Source of the DNA: Flavobacteriales bacterium
GTDB taxonomy: Bacteria > Bacteroidota > Bacteroidia > Flavobacteriales_D > Sanyastnellaceae
Length of the DNA stretch: 64,000 bases
Direction of reading: 5' to 3'
Assembly: GCA_947456965.1 (NCBI GenBank)
Contig: CANGTU010000016.1
Span: forward strand, 1-64,000
The stretch's first letter is position 1. Every line of letters starts with the position of its first letter. The position numbers were made by a program, and so were the translations under genes. Below are positions 27,278-35,112 of the stretch, piece after piece. The notes below the pieces were generated by a model. The model saw only the letters and a program-made list of their open reading frames with translations, did no database searches and had not been told where the DNA came from.

Positions 27278-28533
27278 CTAATTCTTGCTGATGATCAGTG
27301 ATTTTGTGACATGAACTGCATTAGTCATAACGATCAGATTTTAGGTACCACTTTCCAGGTCATGCAAACGTATGATTTGATTTAATTGAGTCAGTTTTCC
27401 TGACTGGCATATTGCCCCTTGTGCATCTGAGATGAGAAAGTCTTTGCCCAGTAAGTCGGATGGAATTGTCAGAGCAACGAAGTCTTCTGCGGGATCAGGA
27501 TAAAGGAGGATGGAGGAATCTGGTATATCGTTGATTGAGGTGGGTATTACAACGACATCGAGAGTGATTGAATCTGGCACGCAACCATCATTTGCAGTTT
27601 CAGTTACTGAGATAGTTCCTATTCCCGTACTAGACCAAAGAACCTCGATTTGGCTAGTTCCCTGACCCGATACAAGGATACCATTGCTCACCAACCACTG
27701 ATATTGGCTTCCGGGGTTAGGAGTGGAAATGGAATAGGATGAGTTGGTGAAGGTGATGGGACTGATGGGGCCAGTAATTGCTCCAACTTCGAGAGTGCTG
27801 CAACCTTGATACACAATAGAGATTTCGGCAGGAGAAAGAGCTCTGTTCCAGATAGCCAAGTCATCAAGTTTGCCATCGAAGAATCGCCACAGGCTACCAA
27901 GATTGCTGTCAGCACCAATCAATAGAACATGGGTAGAAGAGCAAATTTGTCCGGATGTGCTGTTACTTCCGGATTCAATACCATTTAGGAATTTTTTGCC
28001 TCCTTGATTCTCATCATGAATTTAGGCAAAATGTACCCACTCATCCTCAACGATGGATTCATCTGAGGTAATAGCAGCGCCGTGGTATACGCTACTGGCC
28101 GTTGCGAGATGAACGGAGGAGGTTTGGCTGGAGAGTACCGCGATGTAGGTGTCGCTTTCTTGACACAAGAATGAATGCGATACCATTTGGAGAGGATGGA
28201 CTGCATTCCTTCTTCTCCGATGCCGGGGGCCTCAGCGTAATTTATCCAACCGCAGAAAGTCAAAGAGGTTACCTGAAGACTTGCCGAATTTGCGACGGTG
28301 ATGTGATCCGACGTTCCATTTAACAGAATAGCCTGATTTGAAACACCTGCTCTATTGGCGGTGTATGTCGCGCCAGTGACCAAGCCATGATTACCATTGC
28401 CGCTCTCATCGTTAGCATTTCCATTGAAAGGCCACCAGGCAACAAGTCCATCAGTCGGAATGTAGTCGGGCACTTGAGTTGTGGCCACAACTGAATAAAT
28501 CGAAATAGCCAGAAGAATCGGAAGAGATTTTAT
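27278..28533 (-). pseudogene. Broken LamG-domain T9SS protein
   Basis: Read on the minus strand from 28533 the product would be KSLPILLAISIYSVVA (signal peptide), then a LamG/concanavalin-like domain (DGLVAWWPFNGNANDESGNG), an Ig-like segment and a type A sorting domain. Four lesions are visible. The start codon position is ATA (28531-28533) where ATG is expected. One A is missing from the run at 28186-28188, and restoring it continues the LamG frame as ILSKMVSHSFLCQESDTY. TAA interrupts WVHFA/IHDENQGG at 28022-28024. TAA interrupts SGT/NLIVM at 27341-27343, after which the frame runs on to a normal-looking end, TKSLIISKN, at 27278. Both stops occupy positions where Tyr is expected. The region is AT-richer than its neighbours. 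It is probably nonfunctional; two shorter open frames remain (27341-27922 and 27985-28488). Confidence 0.8.
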
Positions 28534-28686
28534 TTTTATTCGAATTTATATTATGTTCAAAAATAAGTCAGACGCAACTGAGCGAGTGTTCATTGAGCAA
28601 TACGGCAATTTCTTGGGAAAGGAGAAACAAGTGGAATCAACTCCTGAACATGAGTTGATCAGCAATATCTACTGCTTGTTTAGATG

Positions 28687-28768
28687 TACCCGGAGTGGGA
28701 ATCGAACCCACACACCTTACGGTACACGATTTTGAGTCGTGCGCGTCTACCAGTTCCGCCATCCGGGC
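28687..28768 (-). tRNA. tRNA-Leu (anticodon CAA)
   Basis: The minus strand gives a class II cloverleaf: acceptor GCCCGGA/TCCGGGT, D-arm GCGGAACTGGTAGACGC, anticodon stem CACGA-loop CTCAAAA-TCGTG with anticodon CAA, a long variable arm, and the T-arm GTGGGTTCGATTCCCAC. It ends at the discriminator A, with no complete genomic CCA. It reads UUG codons. Confidence 0.93.
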
Positions 28769-28800
28769 AGGGGCGCGAAGATACATCAGTCCGGCAATCG

Positions 28801-30348
28801 TCAGGGAACTGCACAAAACCGGAATGCACGCGGGCCCTCCAGCCCAATGAGGCGAACGGCATCCGACCCGGATGTCATGACCGGACGGAGCTGGAAGTTG
28901 CTTGACCGGCTGCGATGAATAACCTGACGTGCCGGCCTGGTTTCCGGCGACGCGACGACCAGTTTCACCTGAGTCACCGCTGCATTGCGGGAGCCATTCC
29001 AGGCCAAAGGCACTGCATCCAGTCCCTCAGTCCCCATGCGTCGCTCATTTTCGGGATGATCGTTGAACACGACCCGCAAGGTTTGTTCCCCGGTATCCCA
29101 CAGGCATACATAGGAGAGCAAGGGATTGCGCGTAAGATCAAACTGACGCTTGGGAACCCTCCACGTGCCTTGGATCCGGGCTGTGCTGCCCAATTGTACA
29201 ATCAGGATATCATCGAATGTGAATCTGCGCTCGATGAGCTGCCGCCCGGTCATCGGGTCCATGATGAGATTCTCGGAGATGGCGAATTGCTCGCCAACGA
29301 GCCAGTAGGTGCCATCCGCTGCGATGAACAGATGGTCAAGGTAGAAATCGGGAAGGCCGGCCTTCCGGTTGACCTGACGTTCCGTGAGGTACTGGCCCAA
29401 AAGTTCTTCGCCGAAGGGGGCGTAAGATGCCGTTCGCACCGCATCAGCCCTCGCAGAGAGTACAAAGAGAAAAGTGCCGGCCGCGCTGATCTGAAAGTCA
29501 TTGGAGTAAAAACCCGCCATCACGAGTTCATCCTGCGCATTGACTTGCATCCTGAAGGTGCCGATCTGCTTGTCCTTCAGCGTTACGTCGAACTCACGAA
29601 GGGTATTGGTGCCATGGTCGTAATGAAACACGACATACCGGTTGCCCTGGGGTTTTTGCCAGCCGGTTCCGGATTTGGGCGCGCTCTCGCCGCTTACGAG
29701 GTATACTCCACCGGAATTGTCGGGCTCAAAATGATGCACCTGGATGATGTCCGTGTCATAAGGTAGTTCCAGTTCTCTGCTCCAGAGCAATGTGAGCGAG
29801 GAATCAAGCATGCTGAGTGATACAGGCTCTTGCGACCGGCGCTCGTGAGGGGGATCAAAAAGCACGAGCATGCGCGATCTGTCCGGTGATAGCCGTACGA
29901 GCAAAGTGGGGCGAACGGACTTCCAGATATCCTCTACTGAGTGCACAAGAACAGGGCCTGTTATAACCCGCCCAGTGCTGTCCGCAATCGTGGCAAAGGC
30001 ATTCCAGCGGGCTTCTCTTTCAGTCTGGCCCACGCTGAAGATAATCAGGCGTCCGCCAATGGCCACGGCCTGATCGGGATCCTGTGGTCCGGTATCCTGG
30101 GATTGGGGAATGGGGATGGTCTTGCGCCAATGGGTCGAGAGCCCGGCATCAAGTCGCGCCACCATCAGGGAGGGCTCGCGGTCAGATGAGCGCTCATAAA
30201 ACCAGATACCACCAGCATTTTCTTCGATCAATACGCCGCCAGCGGATCCTTTGCCGGGTTTGAAGGTCTCTGTGCAAAGAAGACTATCGGACTGCGCGAC
30301 ACCAACCCGGGGGAGGAGCAGGAGAGCCAACCAGAACAGATTCCGCAT
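28801..30348 (-). CDS. Secreted protein of unknown function
   Basis: 515 residues with the signal peptide MRNLFWLALLLLPRVGVAQ. The mature part is a series of beta-rich, Trp/Gly-containing segments such as EENAGGIWFYERSS, NSGGVYLVSGES and AADGTYWLVGEQ, suggesting a beta-propeller-like fold. There is no T9SS sorting domain, so it should stay in the periplasm or be anchored otherwise. It is the last gene of the ribE-rseP unit, 36 bases after rseP. I do not recognise a family. Confidence 0.8.
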   Translation of the reverse strand: MRNLFWLALLLLPRVGVAQSDSLLCTETFKPGKGSAGGVLIEENAGGIWFYERSSDREPSLMVARLDAGLSTHWRKTIPIPQSQDTGPQDPDQAVAIGGRLIIFSVGQTEREARWNAFATIADSTGRVITGPVLVHSVEDIWKSVRPTLLVRLSPDRSRMLVLFDPPHERRSQEPVSLSMLDSSLTLLWSRELELPYDTDIIQVHHFEPDNSGGVYLVSGESAPKSGTGWQKPQGNRYVVFHYDHGTNTLREFDVTLKDKQIGTFRMQVNAQDELVMAGFYSNDFQISAAGTFLFVLSARADAVRTASYAPFGEELLGQYLTERQVNRKAGLPDFYLDHLFIAADGTYWLVGEQFAISENLIMDPMTGRQLIERRFTFDDILIVQLGSTARIQGTWRVPKRQFDLTRNPLLSYVCLWDTGEQTLRVVFNDHPENERRMGTEGLDAVPLAWNGSRNAAVTQVKLVVASPETRPARQVIHRSRSSNFQLRPVMTSGSDAVRLIGLEGPRAFRFCAVP

Positions 30349-30384
30349 CGGGATCTAATGGGAGTAGGAGAAGAGTCGTGCGGA

Positions 30385-31698
30385 TTACTGTCCGGTCACT
30401 ACCCGGAACAAATCCATGCCATTGCCATAGAGCATCAGTCCGAGCAACAGCATCATGCCGATGAATTGTGCGCGCTCCAGAATTTTCTGACTCACGGCTT
30501 TTCCGGTAGCCATCTCCCAGAAGAGGAACATCACATGGCCTCCGTCAAGAGCCGGAATAGGCAGAATATTCATGAAAGCGAGCACCAGCGATATGAAGGC
30601 TGTGCGCTCCCAAAACGCCCACCAATCCCATTCCTGAGGAAACAGCTTGGCAAAGGTGACAAAGCCACCAACCTGCTGGGCGCCTGACCTCGAGAACAGA
30701 TAACGGAGCTGACTAGTGTAGTCGGTGACAGTGCCCCAGGCCTCGCGGAAACCGGCAGGAATGGCCTCTGCCAGGGAAAAGTGAATGACTTCTTTGCGGA
30801 AAAACTCAGTAGGGGCCTTCGGGATAAAACCAATGGTGCCCTGCGCCGTGACGACTGTGCGAAGGTTGACCGGCTGACCGCTGCGAATCACATGAAGGGA
30901 GATGGTCATGTTCGCATTGGCCCGGATCTGCCGCTGAATATCCTGGAAGAATGGCGAGTAAAACTGATTAACCCCAACGATGCTGTCACCTGCCAGCAAC
31001 CCTGATCGGGCAGCGGGCATACCTGCGGTCACACTGTCCACTACACAGGGATAGCGCAGCGCAAAAGCCTGGCGCACTCCGCTATCCACGAGCATCTGCC
31101 CGAAGTCTTCAGGTAGCGTGATGAGTTGCTCTTTTCCATAGCGAATGACGGTCACCTGCCGGATATCATCCAGTACAAGCTGTTTACTGATGTGGGCAAA
31201 GCTTTCTGGGGCTTTCCCATCCAGCGCCACCACATGATCGCCATCGCGGAAGCCAAACTGGTTCATGAAGGGGGCGCAGTGGACACCATAGCGGGCCTCA
31301 CTCACAGGGATATGCTCTTTACCCCACACGAAGAGAACAATGCTGTAGATGATAATGCCCACCAACACATTGACCGTGACGCCGCCTAGCATGATGATGA
31401 GCCGCTGCCATGCCGGTTTGGCACGGAACTCCCACGGTTCGGCAGGTCGCGCAAGCTGGTCCCGGTCCATACTCTCATCCACCATACCGGAAATCTTCAC
31501 GTAGCCACCAAGGGGCAGCCAACCGATGCCATATGTGGTTTCCCCAATTTTCTTCTTGATCAGGGAGAACCAGGGGTCAAAGAAGAGGTAGAACTTCTCT
31601 ACACGGGTCTTGAAGAGCTTGGCCGGAATGAAGTGGCCTAGCTCGTGCAGCACAATCAGGATGGAAAGGCTGAGGAGGAGTTGGAGGGCGAGAATCAT
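30385..31698 (-). CDS. rseP: RseP-type site-2 zinc metalloprotease
   Basis: 437 residues. An intramembrane protease cleaving transmembrane substrates such as anti-sigma factors or signal-peptide remnants. The zinc motif HELGH is at residues 18-22 in the first helix, and the second active-site motif NILPIPALDGGHVMF is near the C-terminus. Between them are the beta-loop part (GIGWLPLGGYVKISGM) and PDZ domain sequence (AARSGLLAGDSIVGV). It follows ribE by 20 bases. In Bacteroidota rseP more often follows dxr, so its neighbours here are different. Confidence 0.93.
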   Translation of the reverse strand: MILALQLLLSLSILIVLHELGHFIPAKLFKTRVEKFYLFFDPWFSLIKKKIGETTYGIGWLPLGGYVKISGMVDESMDRDQLARPAEPWEFRAKPAWQRLIIMLGGVTVNVLVGIIIYSIVLFVWGKEHIPVSEARYGVHCAPFMNQFGFRDGDHVVALDGKAPESFAHISKQLVLDDIRQVTVIRYGKEQLITLPEDFGQMLVDSGVRQAFALRYPCVVDSVTAGMPAARSGLLAGDSIVGVNQFYSPFFQDIQRQIRANANMTISLHVIRSGQPVNLRTVVTAQGTIGFIPKAPTEFFRKEVIHFSLAEAIPAGFREAWGTVTDYTSQLRYLFSRSGAQQVGGFVTFAKLFPQEWDWWAFWERTAFISLVLAFMNILPIPALDGGHVMFLFWEMATGKAVSQKILERAQFIGMMLLLGLMLYGNGMDLFRVVTGQ

Positions 31699-31718
31699 GC
31701 TTGGTGCGAAGGTACGCC

Positions 31719-32333
31719 TTATGGCTTAGGGTTGCCAGCGGCCGGTGCCAGGTAACGGAGGTAACGGGTGAGGTATTTGCCGATCATATCAAATTCGAGA
31801 TTGACCGGGTCTCCGGGATGAAGCAGATGAAAGGTGGTGTGCTCCCAGGTATAGGGGATGATAGCGACCCTGAACGTTGTGCGGGTGCTGTCCACAACCG
31901 TCAGACTCACGCCATTGACCGTGATGCTTCCTTTGGGTACTGTGTAAAGTTCTTCGGAAAGCGGGTGCTCAAAGTCGAAGAGCCACGAGCCGCCTGCTTC
32001 TGTCCTGGCCACACATACCCCGGTGAGATCCACATGGCCCTGAACCATATGGCCATCAAGACGCCCACCTATCTGCATGCTTCGCTCCAGATTCACCTGT
32101 CTGCCCGGGCGCCAGTGGCCAAGCGCAGTGCGGCGAAGAGTTTCATCAATCGCAGTAACCCGGTATGTCGTAGCATCGGCTGAAACCACCGTCAGACATA
32201 CCCCATCATGGGCAAGACTCTGATCAATCCTGAGCTCCCGGCTAATCGGACTTTCTAAGGTAAAATGAATGTTGCTTCCTTGCTGCTCTGCTGAAGTAAC
32301 CACACCTATGCACTCAATGATTCCGGTGAACAT
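31719..32333 (-). CDS. ribE: Riboflavin synthase, alpha subunit
   Basis: 204 residues. Dismutates two 6,7-dimethyl-8-ribityllumazine molecules to riboflavin. The two lumazine-binding repeats are clear: MFTGIIECIGVV at the N-terminus, LAHDGVCLTVV, GHMVQGHVDLTG, and KGSITVNGVSLTVV in the second half. Length is normal. It starts three bases after the stop of the T9SS type-B protein, so it is likely read from that gene's promoter. Confidence 0.95.
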   Translation of the reverse strand: MFTGIIECIGVVTSAEQQGSNIHFTLESPISRELRIDQSLAHDGVCLTVVSADATTYRVTAIDETLRRTALGHWRPGRQVNLERSMQIGGRLDGHMVQGHVDLTGVCVARTEAGGSWLFDFEHPLSEELYTVPKGSITVNGVSLTVVDSTRTTFRVAIIPYTWEHTTFHLLHPGDPVNLEFDMIGKYLTRYLRYLAPAAGNPKP

Positions 32334-32336
32334 AGC

Positions 32337-35018
32337 TCAGTTGGAAGGGGCAGGTGGTCTGCCGTCCTGAATTTGGATGGTTCCGGCAAAGCGCTCAGGG
32401 ACAATGCCGCTGAGACGAATCGTATTGACCTGCACCACGTAATAGTAAGGACCGTCCGCAACCATCTGGCCCGTCTCCGAACTCACACCACCCCAGTTGA
32501 TATCCGGATCGTTGGTCTCAAACACGAGTGTCCCCCAGCGGTTGAATACCTTCAGATCAATGTCCCGCACATGCCTGTGTTCAAACGGAACGAATTGATC
32601 ATTCAGCCCGTCTCCATTAGGAGTAAAAATGTTGGGTAAGTAGAAGATCGGACAATTGTCCAAGCAAATGATATTGCTCAACGGGCTCTCGTTCTGGTAA
32701 AGATTGCCGTCAGGCCATAAGTTAAGCGAGTCGAGGGCAGTCACAGCGAAGCAACCGGCAAGACTGAATACAGGATCTTCGCCGGTGAAGATGAATGTGG
32801 TATCACCCGCTGTGCTGATGGTCGCATACAACTCCAGAGGTTCACCTTCTACCGCTGCGTAGTATATGTTGTATCCCGTCACATCGTCGGCGCACGTGTT
32901 GTTCGGGTTATTCCAGATAAACTCATTAATTCCGTCAGCGCAATTGCTGAGCCAGCTGAGCTGCGGAGCACACGGGGGTGTCTGGTCATAAGGGCGCGCG
33001 CACACTTGCTGGCTGTAATTGAAGAGCGGATCGGGTACGGTAGGATTTCCATAGGAGCCCTCGGCGATGACGTAATAGCAATATTCCTGATTATTGAGCA
33101 ACTCTTCATCAGTCCAGGTGGGCTCATCCGTGGTGGCAATCAGGGTGAAGCTGGATTCTCCAGGGCCCTTGCGGTAGATGTGATAGGCATAATTTTCCCA
33201 CGGCACGGAAAACTGGATATCCAGGGCCACGGCATTATCCATGGGCTCAGTTACCAGGTATACGGAGCTGGCCTGATTCGACGGAAAAACGAGTTGACCA
33301 TCGGAATAAAGGTCCACGCGGTAGTGATGATCCTGCTCTTCTGTATTGATATTCTGATGCACGAAGAGGGTATCGCTGAATCCAAGATCCGCACTGATGC
33401 TGCTCTCATAAATGAGATCCGAAGGGTTGCCGCCCCCGGTGGCATGGTATAGCTTGTATTGATAGGGTCCGGTGTAGATGGTCAGGTCCAGATCAGTGGG
33501 TGGTGACCACCAGATGGTATCAACTCCCACCGTCATGTCTGTAATCCCGATGCTGACCTTGGTGAGTACCGGCGCCTCCTTGATGGCCTGCGCGCAGAAC
33601 TCTTCGCTGGCATAGCTGATGGATCCGTTCGGAAAACAGGTTACCACCATGTAACAATAGGTATTACCCAGCACGACCTCAAGATCCTGATAGCTGGTAT
33701 TGCTGAGTCCGCTGACTTCCCCGATGAAGGAGTATCCGGTGTATTCCGGAACTCCCAGTTCGCAGGGACCAGGGTCAAATCCAAAGAGTCCCACACGGCG
33801 GTAAATCTTGTAGCGGACCTGAGCAGCGGTGAATTGGCTGAAGATGGCTTCACAGGGATGAATATCCCAACTCAGATTAATGCCTGAACCCTGCGGAGTG
33901 GCAAGAGGATTTTCGACACGAGGCGCTACAACCGTAATTCGCACAGTCTCCATCCCAGTAAGGTTCACATTGCCATTGTCCGTAGCTGTGAAAGTGACCG
34001 CGTATGGTTCTGGTCTCACTTCTTCGCATTGGGGAGCCCAGTTGAACTGTCCGCTGACAACATTGAACGTGGCCTGATTCTCCACCTGACTCAGAGGCCC
34101 GCCATAAGCCGCAGCCGTGATCTGATGGTTGTCGGGGTCAAACCAGTCCACATCAAAGGAGACGTTTTCACCAGCTTCTACACATACGTCAGGAAGGGGG
34201 TTGATGACCGGTGGCTGATTGCTGCATAGCGCCACCGTAATCTGCATGTCACGCACCACAGATCCCACAAATACGCCGTTCCGGAATTCTTCAATCAGAA
34301 TAGCGATGTTGAATTCGCCCGGCCAGGGTGGAACGAGCCAGGTTACATCACCGGTTTGCGCATCAATGGCAAACACATCATCAGGCCAGGTATCCGTGCT
34401 GGCATCGGGGAGTGCCCAGCCCAGAATGGGTTCGCTGTCCAGTCCGGTGCAAGGAATAAGACTGTACACCAACTGATCACCATCGGGGTCATACGCCGCA
34501 GGATTATGGATCCAGGGCTGCATGAAGCAGGCATTCTGGATGGGTGGATTGAGCAACTGGACTGAATTGTTGTGACCGGTGAGCGGACTGATCACCAGCA
34601 CGCTGCGGATACTGAAAACCTGCCAGACGGACTGGGGGATATTGATAACACCTGCATTCCGGTTGGGGTCTTCAACAACCAGGTTGAAAATGCCCGGACC
34701 TGTGTAGGTGTGATAGCCGATATACTCATTGCGCTTGGCATCCACGCCAGTGAGAAACAATTCTACGACACGCTCCAGACTGTCGAGTTGAGATTCCAGC
34801 ACATTGCTGGGTTCATCACCCCAGTAAATCTTGAGATAGGGGCGGTCGGCGTATGCACTGGCCTTGGTGACGGTGATGATGGTGACCTTGTAGGTGAATC
34901 CGGTGATATGCTCATATACAATCTCGCCCGCTCTGTTATGCGTTGCTGCCGCCGGTGCTGAGAGAAGCAACAGAACCGCCAGACTGGTTGCAGCTGATAT
35001 AACGCGGAAAGCATTCAT
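32337..35018 (-). CDS. T9SS type-B sorted surface protein (gliding-motility C-terminal domain)
   Basis: 893 residues. The signal peptide (about 1-25, ending APAAA) is followed by THNRAGEIVYEHITGFTYKV, an N-terminal domain frequent in gliding-associated proteins of Bacteroidota. The middle holds Ig/cadherin-like and fibronectin type III-like repeats. The end is the CHU_C type-B domain: FYLPNIFTPNGDGLNDQF and LKVFNRWGTLVFE. It would be exported through T9SS and placed on the surface, probably as an adhesin. TACCTTTA at 35023-35030, four bases before the ATG, is one mismatch from the local -7 consensus. ribE follows at three bases. Confidence 0.88.
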   Translation of the reverse strand: MNAFRVISAATSLAVLLLLSAPAAATHNRAGEIVYEHITGFTYKVTIITVTKASAYADRPYLKIYWGDEPSNVLESQLDSLERVVELFLTGVDAKRNEYIGYHTYTGPGIFNLVVEDPNRNAGVINIPQSVWQVFSIRSVLVISPLTGHNNSVQLLNPPIQNACFMQPWIHNPAAYDPDGDQLVYSLIPCTGLDSEPILGWALPDASTDTWPDDVFAIDAQTGDVTWLVPPWPGEFNIAILIEEFRNGVFVGSVVRDMQITVALCSNQPPVINPLPDVCVEAGENVSFDVDWFDPDNHQITAAAYGGPLSQVENQATFNVVSGQFNWAPQCEEVRPEPYAVTFTATDNGNVNLTGMETVRITVVAPRVENPLATPQGSGINLSWDIHPCEAIFSQFTAAQVRYKIYRRVGLFGFDPGPCELGVPEYTGYSFIGEVSGLSNTSYQDLEVVLGNTYCYMVVTCFPNGSISYASEEFCAQAIKEAPVLTKVSIGITDMTVGVDTIWWSPPTDLDLTIYTGPYQYKLYHATGGGNPSDLIYESSISADLGFSDTLFVHQNINTEEQDHHYRVDLYSDGQLVFPSNQASSVYLVTEPMDNAVALDIQFSVPWENYAYHIYRKGPGESSFTLIATTDEPTWTDEELLNNQEYCYYVIAEGSYGNPTVPDPLFNYSQQVCARPYDQTPPCAPQLSWLSNCADGINEFIWNNPNNTCADDVTGYNIYYAAVEGEPLELYATISTAGDTTFIFTGEDPVFSLAGCFAVTALDSLNLWPDGNLYQNESPLSNIICLDNCPIFYLPNIFTPNGDGLNDQFVPFEHRHVRDIDLKVFNRWGTLVFETNDPDINWGGVSSETGQMVADGPYYYVVQVNTIRLSGIVPERFAGTIQIQDGRPPAPSN

Positions 35019-35112
35019 GAATTAAAGGTACTACACTCCACAACTCACTAACCCGACTCATCCGGTATTTGTTTTATTTAACCCGAACGTGGCTAGCGCA
35101 CCTGAGAGCGGT

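Noticed and set aside
27254-27310. GTCACAAA / TTTGTGAC inverted repeat below the LamG pseudogene
   Set aside because: Eight-base arms separated by 41 bases; expected by chance in AT-rich DNA, with no flanking duplication or transposase.
27341-28024. UAA read as tyrosine in the LamG gene
   Set aside because: Both in-frame TAA codons sit where Tyr is expected, but other genes here end normally in TAA and the same gene also has a lost start and a frameshift, so decay is the simpler explanation.
28553-28735. 60-codon open frame on the plus strand overlapping the tRNA
   Set aside because: Its C-terminal half is antisense to tRNA-Leu and no family similarity is visible.
27181-28770. Possible integrated island at the 3' end of tRNA-Leu
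   Set aside because: The AT-rich patch adjoins the tRNA, but I found no repeated copy of the tRNA end near 27180, and no integrase gene.
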